DNA from: Actinacidiphila acididurans
Lineage (GTDB): Bacteria; Actinomycetota; Actinomycetes; Streptomycetales; Streptomycetaceae
Assembly: GCF_016918855.1 (NCBI RefSeq)
Contig: NZ_JADKYB010000010.1
Location: 248,001 to 312,000, forward strand
Reading direction: 5' to 3'
Length of the DNA stretch: 64,000 nt
The translations under genes were made by a program, and so were the position numbers. Below, one piece after another: positions 17,770 to 26,431 of this stretch. Positions within the stretch are counted from its first letter, which is position 1; every line of letters starts with the position of its first letter. The notes beneath the pieces are model-generated. The model did not search any database and was not told where the DNA came from. It was given only the letters and a program-made list of their open reading frames with translations.

Positions 17770-18333
17770 TCATGTCGTCGTTCGGTGCAAGCCGTCGAAG
17801 GCGGTCTCGAAGAGGGGTTGCAGGTAATCTGGCGATTCGTTGACCTTGGCGATGGCGACGATCAAGTCGAAGATCTGCTCCAGCGTGAGGTCGTCGCGGA
17901 TCTGTCCTGATTTCTGGGCCGCGGCCAGCAGGGGACGACCCGCTTCGATGGCTCGGCCGCGGTGGCTGGTGATGCCGTCCCGGTCGGTGTGCTCCAGCAG
18001 TTCAGAAATGATCAGCCGTTTGTGCGGAATGAACGCGATCTGCAGACGCAGCCAGGCGATGAGAGCTGACGCGGGGGTCTGGCCGGGCTCGATCGTTGCC
18101 GCGGCGCAAATCTGATCGACCTCGTCCGCGTAGAGCGCTTCCAGGAGCTCCTGCCGGCCCGGAAAGTTGCGGTACAGGGTGGCCATACCCACCCCGGCGC
18201 GACGGGCGATCTCCGCCATGGAGATGTCGGGGACAGGATCGGCGAACGCCTCCCGGGCCGCGTCGAGGATCTTGTCACGATTGCGCTCTGCGGCTGCCCG
18301 CCGCCTGGGGAACGCCGTCTTGCCTGCCTCCAT
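17770..18333 (-). CDS. TetR-family repressor
   Basis: A 187-residue regulator with an N-terminal TetR HTH (ISMAEIARRAGVGMATLYRN, then F at about residue 57) and a helical ligand domain of normal size. The ATG at 18333 is chosen as the family start; an upstream GTG at about 18345 is possible. It is divergent from the drug-exporter gene at 18466, and two copies of a near-palindromic sequence lie between the genes. By analogy with TetR/exporter pairs it should repress the MFS gene, itself and perhaps the esterase behind it, with release by a transported compound. The ligand is unknown. Confidence 0.9.
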   Translation of the reverse strand: MEAGKTAFPRRRAAAERNRDKILDAAREAFADPVPDISMAEIARRAGVGMATLYRNFPGRQELLEALYADEVDQICAAATIEPGQTPASALIAWLRLQIAFIPHKRLIISELLEHTDRDGITSHRGRAIEAGRPLLAAAQKSGQIRDDLTLEQIFDLIVAIAKVNESPDYLQPLFETAFDGLHRTTT

Positions 18334-18395
18334 GAACTCCTCCACGCACGCTCTTCGTGTTCGGGTAGGCCCGCCAGGACCCGCGCCTCTCAAGT

Positions 18396-18441
18396 GGACA
18401 GCCTATCCGGTATCGCCCTACGCTTAACGGACAGGCTATCC
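18396..18441. promoter_or_regulatory. Two operator-like repeats, GGACAGSCTATCC, for the TetR repressor
   Basis: GGACAGCCTATCC (18396-18408) and GGACAGGCTATCC (18429-18441), both followed by GG, are spaced 33 bp apart (about three helical turns). Each is a quasi-palindrome with outer GGA/TCC arms. They fill the divergent region between the TetR and MFS genes, the usual place for a TetR operator. Binding is inferred. Confidence 0.65.
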
Positions 18442-18465
18442 GGAAAAGCTTCGAGGAGCACAGCC

Positions 18466-19956
18466 ATGCCCAACCGATCGCACCTCTCCCCAGGCGCCGG
18501 CGCATCCGCGCCGGCAGATGCGGATCCCTCACACGGGGTGGCCAAACGAGGTGTGGCGCTCGCGGCCGTCGCCGCCGTGGCGTGCGTGGCGCAGTTCATG
18601 GTGGTGCTGGACTCGTCCATCGTGAACGTGGCCCTGCCGGCCATGAAGTCGGGCCTGGGCCTGGCGCCCTCCGCCCAGCAGTGGGTGGTCAACGGCTACC
18701 TGGTCGCTTTCGGCGGTCTGCTGCTCTTCGCCGCGCGCGCCAGCGACCTGTTCGGACGCCGCCGTGTCTTCCAGATCGGTCTGGTCGTCTTCTCGGTGGC
18801 GTCCCTGGTCGGCGGGCTGGCGCAGGACGGCTGGATGCTGCTGGCGGCCCGGGTGGTGCAGGGCGCGGGGGCGGCGGCGCTTGCACCGTCGAGCCTGAGC
18901 CTGATCACCGCCAGCCACAGCGAGCCCGCCCAGCGCACCCGCGCCATGACGTGGTGGGGCGTTGCCGCCTCCAGCGCCGGGGCGGCCGGCATCGTGGTCG
19001 GCGGACTGCTGGCGTCGGTGAACTGGCGGTGGGTGATGCTGGTCAACGTGCCCATCGGCGTCGGCCTGCTGATCGCGAGCCTGACGTTCCTGGCACCGAC
19101 CGCGACCGGACAGCGGCGCTCTCGTATCGACCTTCCCGGCGCGATCACCGTGACGCTGTCGGCCGCGGCACTCGTCTACGGCGTCTCGGTCGCGCCTGAC
19201 GCGGGCTGGGGAGCGACCCGCGTGATCGTCTCGCTCGTGGCCGGTGTGCTCCTGCTCGCGGCGTTCGTGGCCGTCGAGCGTCGCACCAGTGAGCCGCTGG
19301 TCCCGTTGGCGATCTTCTCCATCGCCAACGTGCGCATCGGCAATGTTCTCACGCTGTGCATGGGCGCCGTCATCACCGCACCGCTGTTTTTCCTCTCGCT
19401 GTATCTGCAGCAGGTTTTGGGACAGAGCGCCGTGCGCACCGGACTGTCCCTGCTCCCCATGGTCGCCGTCATCAGCGTCGGAGTGCTGCTGTCCCAGAAG
19501 CTGATCCCCCTCGTCGGAGCCCGCCGCCTGGTGGTGACAGGCGGGACCGTCGCCGCTGCGGGACTGGTCTGGGCGGGGCAGCTTCCCGCCCACTCCGACT
19601 ACGTCGCCCACGTTCTGCTGCCCACCGTGGTCGTGGGTGCGGGCACCGGCCTGACGATGATGCCCGCGATCGTCGCATCGACCAGCGGCATCGACCCCCG
19701 CAACGCCGGCGTCGCCTCCGGGCTGATCAACATGTGCCGTCAACTCGGCGCGGCCCTCGGCCTGGCCGTCCTGGTCACCATCGCCGCCACCGTCACCAGC
19801 CACAGCACCAGCAGCGGCGACTCGGCCGTCGTGGACGGCTACCGCATCGCCTTCTACGCGCTCGCCGCCCTCAGCCTCGTCACCGCCACCCTGGCCCTGC
19901 GGCTCAGGCCCGCCCAGAACACCGCAGCCACGACGAACCCGGCCGCCACCGACTGA
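18466..19956 (+). CDS. MFS drug exporter, DHA2 (14-helix EmrB/QacA-type)
   Basis: A 496-residue proton-coupled exporter with 14 predicted helices. Visible signatures are LDSSIVNVALPAMKSGLG in the first helix (motif D1), ASDLFGRRRVF after helix 2 (motif A) and the GxxxGPxxGG-like GIVVGGLLASVNWRWVMLVN region. The ATG at 18466 has GAGGAG just upstream. It is divergent from a TetR gene and 90 bp upstream of a carboxylesterase. The pair exporter plus hydrolase suggests removal of an ester-containing toxin or drug; that is an inference from position. Confidence 0.9.
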   Translation: MPNRSHLSPGAGASAPADADPSHGVAKRGVALAAVAAVACVAQFMVVLDSSIVNVALPAMKSGLGLAPSAQQWVVNGYLVAFGGLLLFAARASDLFGRRRVFQIGLVVFSVASLVGGLAQDGWMLLAARVVQGAGAAALAPSSLSLITASHSEPAQRTRAMTWWGVAASSAGAAGIVVGGLLASVNWRWVMLVNVPIGVGLLIASLTFLAPTATGQRRSRIDLPGAITVTLSAAALVYGVSVAPDAGWGATRVIVSLVAGVLLLAAFVAVERRTSEPLVPLAIFSIANVRIGNVLTLCMGAVITAPLFFLSLYLQQVLGQSAVRTGLSLLPMVAVISVGVLLSQKLIPLVGARRLVVTGGTVAAAGLVWAGQLPAHSDYVAHVLLPTVVVGAGTGLTMMPAIVASTSGIDPRNAGVASGLINMCRQLGAALGLAVLVTIAATVTSHSTSSGDSAVVDGYRIAFYALAALSLVTATLALRLRPAQNTAATTNPAATD

Positions 19957-20046
19957 GCCGTACCGCCACCACGGTGGAGAGCCTGTTCACCGCGGCCGCA
20001 TCGTGACCCCGCCCCAATACCCGCACCGGTCGGAAGGAAGCAACCC

Positions 20047-21504
20047 GTGCCTGTCAACGCCCCCTGCGGACCCATCGTGGGAATCACGCGCGAGGCCCAC
20101 ACCGCCTACCTCGGCATCCCCTACGCCCGCGCCCCCTACCCCAGCAACGCCTTCGACACCCCCCAGCCGCGTGAGAGGTTCACGACCTGCTTCGAGGCGA
20201 CAAGTTACGGCCCCAGCCCCGCCCACCCCCACGTCGGCCAGGAACTCTTTCCCGACCCCGTCGTCGCGGGCGATGAAGCCCTCAACCTCAACGTCTACGC
20301 CCCGTCCCACGGCGACGGGCCCTTCCCAGTGATCGTGTGGCTGTACGGGGGCGGCTTCTTCACCGGCAGCAACGCCAGCCCCTGGTACGACGGAGCCTCC
20401 TTCGCCCGCGACGGCGTCGTCTTCGTCGTCCCCAACTACCGTGTCGCCGCAGAAGGGTTCATGATCCTCGACGACCAGGTCGCCAACCGCGCCCTGCTCG
20501 ACATCACCGCTGCCCTGGCCTGGGTACGCGACAACATCGCCGCCTTCGGCGGCGACCCCACCAACGTCACCCTGGCCGGACAGTCCGCCGGCGCGACGGC
20601 CGCCCTCGCCCTCACCGGCGCCCCTGCGGCTCGCGGCCTGTTCCGACGCCTGGTCGTCATGAGCGCCGGGACTCCTCTGCTCACGCCGCTGGAGCGTATG
20701 AGGCAGCTCTCTGCCGACTTCGCGGACCAGCTCGGCATACCGCAGACCCGACAGGCCGTCTCCGCCACGCCGACCGCGCGCCGCATGGAACTCGAACAAG
20801 CCTGGCTGCCCGGAGAAGTGCGGGCACCCGCCGAGAGCGTCGACGACCGCGCCCGCCGGGCCGGCCGGGACGCACTGCGCTGGCAGCCCACCCTGGACGG
20901 TGAAGTCGTCACCACCACGCCCGAGGAAGCACTCTCCGGATCCGGCGCGGTGGAGGCCCTGCTGATCGGCACGACCACACAGGAATGGAACTTCATCCTC
21001 GGCGACCTCACGACCGCTCCCAGCACCGACGCCAGCCTCAAGGGCATGGCCAACCTCGGCTTCACCGCCGACGACCTCGACACCTACCTCAGCCGGCTCG
21101 GCAGCAGGAATCCCGGCCACGCACTCGCCCAGGCGTTGAGCGACCGCACTTTCCGGCGCCCCGCTCGCCGCATTGCCGACACCGCCGCCCGAGCTCGCAT
21201 CCCCACCTACACCTACCAGTCCGCCTGGCCCGTTCCCCTCTTCGGCGCCGCCCACTGCGCCGACCTTCCCTTCGTCTTCGACCACCTGGACGCACCCCAG
21301 GCGCCCGAGCTACTGGGACCGGACGCTCCCCGGCACATGGCCGAGCGCATGCACACAGCCCTCATCCGCTTCGCACACGGCGACAATCCGGGCTGGAGCG
21401 CGTACACCGTCGACGAGCGCCGCACCATGGTCTTCGACCACGATTCCTACGAATGCACCGACGGCCTCGCCAAGACCCCCAACAACTTGAAGAAGTTCAC
21501 CTGA
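20047..21504 (+). CDS. Type-B carboxylesterase
   Basis: A 485-residue alpha/beta-hydrolase of the carboxylesterase/para-nitrobenzyl-esterase family. The N-terminal signature AYLGIPYARAP, the oxyanion loop YGGGFFTG (residues 100-107) and the nucleophile elbow AGQSAGAT (S180) are all present; a late His lies in RFAHGDNPGW, matching the catalytic His region. Length is normal. The GTG start at 20047 has GGAAGG upstream. There is no signal peptide, so it acts inside the cell. It follows the TetR-controlled MFS gene and may be co-transcribed with it. Confidence 0.9.
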   Translation: MPVNAPCGPIVGITREAHTAYLGIPYARAPYPSNAFDTPQPRERFTTCFEATSYGPSPAHPHVGQELFPDPVVAGDEALNLNVYAPSHGDGPFPVIVWLYGGGFFTGSNASPWYDGASFARDGVVFVVPNYRVAAEGFMILDDQVANRALLDITAALAWVRDNIAAFGGDPTNVTLAGQSAGATAALALTGAPAARGLFRRLVVMSAGTPLLTPLERMRQLSADFADQLGIPQTRQAVSATPTARRMELEQAWLPGEVRAPAESVDDRARRAGRDALRWQPTLDGEVVTTTPEEALSGSGAVEALLIGTTTQEWNFILGDLTTAPSTDASLKGMANLGFTADDLDTYLSRLGSRNPGHALAQALSDRTFRRPARRIADTAARARIPTYTYQSAWPVPLFGAAHCADLPFVFDHLDAPQAPELLGPDAPRHMAERMHTALIRFAHGDNPGWSAYTVDERRTMVFDHDSYECTDGLAKTPNNLKKFT

Positions 21505-21689
21505 TCCTTCTCCCGCGGGGAGGGAATCAGCGCTGTTCACAACTGATTTCGTGCAAGGTGATGTGCAGCCCGACGCGTGGTCGGCGAAGCGGGAAGAATC
21601 GCTGGTGCGTATCGGTCCGGTTCGGGCGGGTGGACCTGCGGCTGCGGATGCGGGCCTGCGTACGCGGCCGGCTGGGACCGGTCGACCGC

Positions 21690-21996
21690 AAGAACGGATG
21701 GCAGTTGGCCGGCCAAGGCGTCGGGGACCTCGTCCGCGCCCGACTCGATGCCGTCGAGGGCGGCGGTGACGACCTGGGCGGGGCCGACCTTGTCGGGGAA
21801 CGGGAACTGCGCGCCCATGTCGGTGTCCACCGGCCCCATGAGCAGACCGACGACGTGCGTGCCCTGCCCCTTGAGCTCGAACCGCAGCCCGTCGGCGAGG
21901 CTCCACGCGGCGGACTTCGTCGCACTGTAGGAGGCGAAGCCGGGGACGGAGAGCCATGCCACTGCGAAGGACCGGGGCTGGACATTGATGACATCC
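21690..21996 (-). pseudogene. C-terminal fragment of a short-chain dehydrogenase
   Basis: The minus-strand frame reads PGFASYSATKSAAWSLADGL with the SDR YxxxK pair, then RFELKGQGTHVVGLLMGPVD and TDMGAQFPFPDKVGPAQVV, the standard second half of a classical SDR. The N-terminal nucleotide-binding half (TGxxxGIG) is absent; upstream the frame runs without homology into the MFS region. About 100 residues survive out of some 230. Confidence 0.65.
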
Positions 21997-22093
21997 CTTC
22001 GAGGAACAGTGGCCGGCTGGATGGGCTGAGGCTGGGTACCGGCGGTGCGGGCAGTGCGGTGGCCCTTCGAGGCCGTTGCGCCGCGCGGCTTCG

Positions 22094-23689
22094 TCACCGC
22101 GGGCGGGCGGCGTCCAGCGCCGGGGCGAGCGGCTGCTCCTGGCGGCCGGTGTCGGAGGGGGTGTCGGGTCCGGGCTGCGGGGGGTGGGCGGGCAGGAAGG
22201 CCCCGGCGAGCAGTGCTCCGGCGGCGGCGACGAGTCCGGCGACGATGCAGCCGATGCTCAGGCCGTGGTCGAAGGCTCCGATCGCGGCCTGCCGTACGGC
22301 GTCGGCCAGGGCGGGCCGGCCTTGGGAGGCGAGTTGGCCGGACAGGCCGAAGGCCGCTCCGACGGAGTCGTGGGCGCGGGCGGCCGGGCCGGAGGGCAGT
22401 GACGCCGGCAGGGCGCTGCCGAGGCGGGTGGAGTAGACCGTGGCGTACACGCTGCCGATGACGGCGACGCCGAGGGTTCCGCCGAGCAGGCGGGTGGAGT
22501 CGTTGACGGCGGACCCGACGCCGGCCTGGTCGGCCGGGACCGCTCCCATGATGGACTCGGTCGCGGGCGCGGAGGTCAGGCCCATGCCCAGGCCGTAGAG
22601 GACCATCTGAACGGCGATGACCCCGTAGTGGAGCGTCGGGGAGATGGCGCTGGCGACCCAGAAGTAGAAGCCCGCCTGGAGGGCCAGTCCGGCCGTGACG
22701 ATCGCCTTGGTGCCGACCCGGACGGCCAGCCGCGTGCCCAGGGTGGATCCGACGGCGACGGAGACCGCCACCGGCAGCAGGTGGACGCCGGTGGACAGGG
22801 GGCTGTAGGTCCGGACGAGCTGGAAGAACTGCGTGATCAGGAAGATGAATCCGAGCAGGGTGAAGAACGCGATCGTGACCGAGGCGCTGGCGGCGCTGAA
22901 CCGCAGGTCCTTGAAGAGCCGCACATCGAGCATGGGCTCGGCGGCGCGGCGCTCGCCGACGACGAACGCGATCAGCAGGGCCAGGGCGCCGGTGAAGCCG
23001 GCGAGCGACGCCGTCGACGTCCAGCCGCGGCTGGGGGCCTGGATGACGGTGTAGACGAGCAGTGCCATGAAGCCGCCGGACAGGACCAGGCCCGGGTAGT
23101 CCAGGCGGCGCGGGACGGGGTTGCGCGATGCGGGGACGAACACGGCCACCAGGGCGGCGACGGTGAAGGAGACCGGTCCCAGGGCGTAGAAGATGCTCGA
23201 CCAGGTGTAGTGCTCGAGCAGGAAGCCGCCCACGATGGGCCCCAGCGCGATGGCGACGCCGGCGGTCGCGCCCCACAGGCCGATGGACAGCGCCCGCTCC
23301 TTGCGGCCGGTGAAGGCGCCGGTGAGCAGGGCGAGCGTGGCGGGGAACGTCATGGCGGCGCCCAGGCCCATCACGGCCCGGGCCGTGATCAGCTGCGCCG
23401 GAGAGCCGGCGTACCCGCCGACGAAGCTGGACGCCCCGAAGACCAGCAGGCCGGCCATGAGCATGCCCTTGCGGCCGAACCGGTCCGACAGGCTCCCCGA
23501 GGTCAGCAGCAGGGCGGCGAAGACGAGGTTGTAGGCGTCCACGACCCACTGCAGCTGTGCGGTGGAGGCGCCCAACTGCTGGGTCAGCGTGGGGAGTGCG
23601 ACGTTGACCAGGGTCGTGTCGAGGTTGATCACGAACGAGGCCAGCAGCAGGGCGGCGAGCAGAAGCGGTTTCGACGACGAACGAGTCAT
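22094..23689 (-). CDS. MFS drug exporter, DHA2 (14-helix EmrB/QacA-type)
   Basis: A 531-residue exporter with 14 predicted helices. Diagnostic segments are LDTTLVNVALPTLTQQLG (motif D1), SLSDRFGRKGMLMAG (motif A) and ALGPIVGGFLLEHYTWSSIF (motif C region). The ATG at 23689 follows an A/T-rich leader. It is divergent, 78 bp apart, from the HxlR-type gene at 23768, which probably regulates it. It is a second, separate exporter from that at 18466. The substrate is unknown; self-resistance to the polyketide further right is possible but not indicated by position. Confidence 0.9.
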   Translation of the reverse strand: MTRSSSKPLLLAALLLASFVINLDTTLVNVALPTLTQQLGASTAQLQWVVDAYNLVFAALLLTSGSLSDRFGRKGMLMAGLLVFGASSFVGGYAGSPAQLITARAVMGLGAAMTFPATLALLTGAFTGRKERALSIGLWGATAGVAIALGPIVGGFLLEHYTWSSIFYALGPVSFTVAALVAVFVPASRNPVPRRLDYPGLVLSGGFMALLVYTVIQAPSRGWTSTASLAGFTGALALLIAFVVGERRAAEPMLDVRLFKDLRFSAASASVTIAFFTLLGFIFLITQFFQLVRTYSPLSTGVHLLPVAVSVAVGSTLGTRLAVRVGTKAIVTAGLALQAGFYFWVASAISPTLHYGVIAVQMVLYGLGMGLTSAPATESIMGAVPADQAGVGSAVNDSTRLLGGTLGVAVIGSVYATVYSTRLGSALPASLPSGPAARAHDSVGAAFGLSGQLASQGRPALADAVRQAAIGAFDHGLSIGCIVAGLVAAAGALLAGAFLPAHPPQPGPDTPSDTGRQEQPLAPALDAARPR

Positions 23690-23767
23690 GGTTGAATATT
23701 AAGCACGGATGGTTGAGTTTTTCTACCGACCGATTGAAGAGGTATCTCCTTGCCGTACTCTGGGTGC
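23690..23767. promoter_or_regulatory. A/T-rich divergent promoter region of the MFS/HxlR pair
   Basis: Seventy-eight bases, strikingly A/T-rich for this genome, separate the two divergent start codons. ATGGTTGA occurs twice, 21 bp apart (about 23688 and 23709), a candidate binding repeat for the HxlR protein. It must hold both promoters. Confidence 0.45.
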
Positions 23768-24436
23768 ATGCGGAGTTATGGTCAGTACTGTTCGATAGCC
23801 CGAGCCCTCGACGTCGTGGGTGATCGCTGGACGCTGCTGATCGCCCGGGAGCTGCTGCTACAGGGCCCGTGCCGGTTCACGGACCTCAAGAGGGGACTGC
23901 CGGGCATCGCGCCCAACCTGCTGTCCACCCGCCTGAAGGAACTCGAAGAGGCCGGGCTGATCACGCGCGAGGACGCACCGCCGCCGATCGCGACCGTCCT
24001 TTACACCCTGAGCGAGACCGGCACGGCACTGGAGCCGGTCCTGAAGGCGCTCGGGCTGTGGGGACTGCGGTTCATGACCGAGGAACGGCCGGACGACGCC
24101 TTCCAGGCACGGTGGCTGGCCTACGCCCCCGAATGGTTCACCACCGACGCCGACCCCGACGCCCCGCCGGCCGTCATCCAACTCGTCGCCGCCGACGAAG
24201 CGGCCGTCGTCGAACTGCGGGACGGCCAGGTCCGCACCCGGCTCGGCCGCGCCACCGAACCCGACCTGCTCCTCGAAGGACCACCGCGTGCCGTCCTCGG
24301 ACTGATCAACGGCCTGATCGACCTCGAACGCGCCACCAGCATCGGCCTGACCGCCACCGGACGAACCGACCTGCTCACGCGCCTGCGCCCCGACGACCAG
24401 GACAGGGGTCGCACCCGCGACGCGTCCCGGGCCTGA
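23768..24436 (+). CDS. HxlR-family winged-helix regulator with C-terminal extension
   Basis: A 222-residue regulator. Residues 1-95 are the HxlR winged helix: YGQYCSIARALDVVGDRWTL then RFTDLKRGLPGIAPNLLSTR and LKELEEAGLI. C7 at the start of the domain is the position used for redox or electrophile sensing in some family members. Residues 110-205 form a C-terminal SCP2-like domain. The ATG at 23768 is preferred to a TTG at 23750 because it begins the conserved (M)RSYGQYC. It is divergent from the drug exporter at 23689, its probable target. Confidence 0.88.
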   Translation: MRSYGQYCSIARALDVVGDRWTLLIARELLLQGPCRFTDLKRGLPGIAPNLLSTRLKELEEAGLITREDAPPPIATVLYTLSETGTALEPVLKALGLWGLRFMTEERPDDAFQARWLAYAPEWFTTDADPDAPPAVIQLVAADEAAVVELRDGQVRTRLGRATEPDLLLEGPPRAVLGLINGLIDLERATSIGLTATGRTDLLTRLRPDDQDRGRTRDASRA

Positions 24437-24551
24437 GCGGCTCAGCAACCCGGCGCATCGGGGCGACATCGCCTCCCCCGCACCCGTCACCGAACAGGAA
24501 CTCGCGCTCGCCGAGACGCTCATCGAGCAATTGGCCGCAACGTGGTGGCAG

Positions 24552-25577
24552 CTACTTGCCGGGCGAGTCCTTGGCCGTGAGCGCTGTGGCGGTGTCGATG
24601 ATCGTCTGTTCGGTGGGACGGGGCTGCCAGCCGAGCGTGCGTGCTTTGCTGCTGTCGACGAGCCTCTTGCGACCGAGTTCGGAGCGCACCATCGCCATCT
24701 GCGGGTTCACTCGGGCCAGCAGTTTGACGATGATGTCGGGCATGGTGCGCGTGGGTACCTCGGTGGCTGCGCCTGGGAGCCTGTCGCGCAGGATGCGGGC
24801 GATGTCGCGGTACCACAGGAAGCTGCCCGAAGCGAGGAAACGCTGCCCCGCGGCGGCGGGACTCGTCATGGCCAGAATGTGCAGTTCGGCGACGTCACGG
24901 ACGTCGACGACGTTCCAGCCGATGTTTGGGACAGCGGGGATTTCACGGGCGAGCAGGCGGCGGATGACGTCGGTCGTTCCTGCCCGGTTCCGCGGGCCCA
25001 GTGGGGGGCCTTGCATGAACGTCGGCAGGACGGCGGACAGTTCGAGCCCGGCCGCTCCGGCGAGCTCCCATGCGTCGCGCTCGGCGAGGATCTTCGAGTC
25101 CGGGTACGCACGCTGCGGGGTGCCGGACGGTTCGGCGAATGTCGTTTCGGTCGCGGGCGTACCCGAGTCGCCCGCACCGGCCGTGATGCCGGAAGAGGTG
25201 AGCACGGCACGCTTCACCCCGGCGCGGGCGGCGGCGCCCAGGACGCGGCGGGTGCCCTCTCGGGCGGTCTTGACGAGATCTACGCCTGAGTCGAAGGGCA
25301 TCGGCGACGCGGTGTGCATCACGTAATGAGCGCCCTCGAAGGCCCTGTCCCAGCCCTCGTCGCCGAGGAGATCAGCGACAGCGAACGTGATACCCCCGGC
25401 CGCCTCCTGGCCTGCGTGCCCGCTGACGGCTTCACGCACCTGCTCCGCCTTGCCGATGCTGCGCACGGTGGTACGCACCCGGTAGCCGCGCTGGAGCAGG
25501 CCCGCGATCACCCAGCTTGCCAGGTAGCCCGTTCCGCCCGTAACGAGCACCGTCCCACCGTCGTCACCGTGAGTCAT
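24552..25577 (-). CDS. NAD(P)-dependent epimerase/dehydratase-type reductase (extended SDR)
   Basis: A 341-residue extended SDR, like dihydroflavonol-4-reductase and related aldehyde/ketone reductases. The cofactor motif VLVTGGTGYLASWV opens the Rossmann fold at residue 10, and RAYPDSKILAE gives the catalytic Y and K; the Ser is in LTSSGI. Expected role: NADPH-dependent reduction of a carbonyl in the cytoplasm. It starts at the ATG at 25577 and is divergent from a MarR gene 56 bp away, its probable regulator. The substrate is unknown. Confidence 0.88.
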   Translation of the reverse strand: MTHGDDGGTVLVTGGTGYLASWVIAGLLQRGYRVRTTVRSIGKAEQVREAVSGHAGQEAAGGITFAVADLLGDEGWDRAFEGAHYVMHTASPMPFDSGVDLVKTAREGTRRVLGAAARAGVKRAVLTSSGITAGAGDSGTPATETTFAEPSGTPQRAYPDSKILAERDAWELAGAAGLELSAVLPTFMQGPPLGPRNRAGTTDVIRRLLAREIPAVPNIGWNVVDVRDVAELHILAMTSPAAAGQRFLASGSFLWYRDIARILRDRLPGAATEVPTRTMPDIIVKLLARVNPQMAMVRSELGRKRLVDSSKARTLGWQPRPTEQTIIDTATALTAKDSPGK

Positions 25578-25591
25578 TTACGTCCCCTAAT

Positions 25592-25611
25592 TCATTGAGT
25601 TTCTCATTGAG
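25592..25611. promoter_or_regulatory. Direct repeat TCATTGAG, candidate MarR site
   Basis: TCATTGAG occurs at 25592-25599 and 25604-25611, 12 bp apart, in the A/T-rich 56-bp region between the divergent reductase and MarR genes. The location suits a MarR operator overlapping both promoters; binding is inferred. Confidence 0.45.
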
Positions 25612-25633
25612 ATTTTGAGCGTAGCATGGCCCC

Positions 25634-26095
25634 ATGACTGCCGACCGTGATGCGACGACACCGACGACTCACCGCGCGGACGTCGAGCGGAAAGCCGAGA
25701 TCGTCCGTGTTCTCGTGGAAGTGGGACACTCCGCGGACGCCGTCGTGGCCCAAGTGCTCGGGGAGTTCCGGGTGCCGGCCTCCGTCGCGGGCACGCTGTG
25801 GGCGCTTGCGCCGGGAACTGAGCCGCCAACGCTGCGGGACGTGGCGGCCCGCCTCCATTGCGATCCTTCGACGGTCAGTCTCGCCGCCGACAAACTTCAG
25901 AGCGCGGGACTCATCGCCCGCCGCCCTCACCCCTCCGACGGCCGCAAGCGAACCCTGGCCCTGACGGACCGCGGGCACGAACTATGGGAGGCGCTCAGGT
26001 CGCGACTTCACGCCTCCGGCCTCTTCGCCGGTCTCGACGCGGAGGAACAGCGCACCCTGCTCGCACTGCTGACGAAAATGCAGCCGCGACACTAG
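25634..26095 (+). CDS. MarR-family regulator
   Basis: A 153-residue regulator with a winged helix: PTLRDVAARLHCDPSTVSLA (recognition helix), then a wing with RRPHPSDGRKRTLALTDRG, the usual MarR D-x-R segment. Dimerisation helices flank it. The ATG at 25634 is close to a region with weak ribosome-site likeness. It is divergent from the reductase at 25577 and should control it and itself through the repeat at 25592. The ligand is unknown. Confidence 0.9.
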   Translation: MTADRDATTPTTHRADVERKAEIVRVLVEVGHSADAVVAQVLGEFRVPASVAGTLWALAPGTEPPTLRDVAARLHCDPSTVSLAADKLQSAGLIARRPHPSDGRKRTLALTDRGHELWEALRSRLHASGLFAGLDAEEQRTLLALLTKMQPRH

Positions 26096-26431
26096 AGATC
26101 CACACGGCGTCGGCCCGGCCGGCCGCCGACGCCCTCATCGACGGATGCCTCGCCAGTACCGGACTTGCCCTGGTCGGGGCAGAGGGTCCACCTTGATCAG
26201 CTCGGGCGTTATCCGGAGGCCGGCCCAGCACCACCTGCTTCGGCCTCGCCCGCCGCCGGCTTGCCTGTGGCTGCTCGGGGTCCACGCGGGTCAACCACGC
26301 CAATCTCCCCGGACGGAACCCGCACCCTGAGCCCGTAGTGCATGTGCTTCACCGCGGGGCCGCCACACTCACCTTCCAGCTCGATTATCAGACAAAACCA
26401 TGAGCTGATTGTCGGTGCTGGATGGAAGGCT
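26096..26431. other. 336-bp intergenic stretch upstream of the SRA-HNH gene
   Basis: No gene, tRNA or clear hairpin is seen. The last 60 bases before 26432 are less G/C-rich (GATTATCAGACAAAACCATG) and probably contain the promoter of the nuclease gene. The rest has frames without recognisable protein content. Confidence 0.4.

Noticed and set aside
22094..23689. The exporter as a self-resistance gene of the polyketide cluster
   Set aside because: It is more than 3.8 kb outside the operon's terminator, has its own HxlR regulator, and intact unrelated genes lie between.
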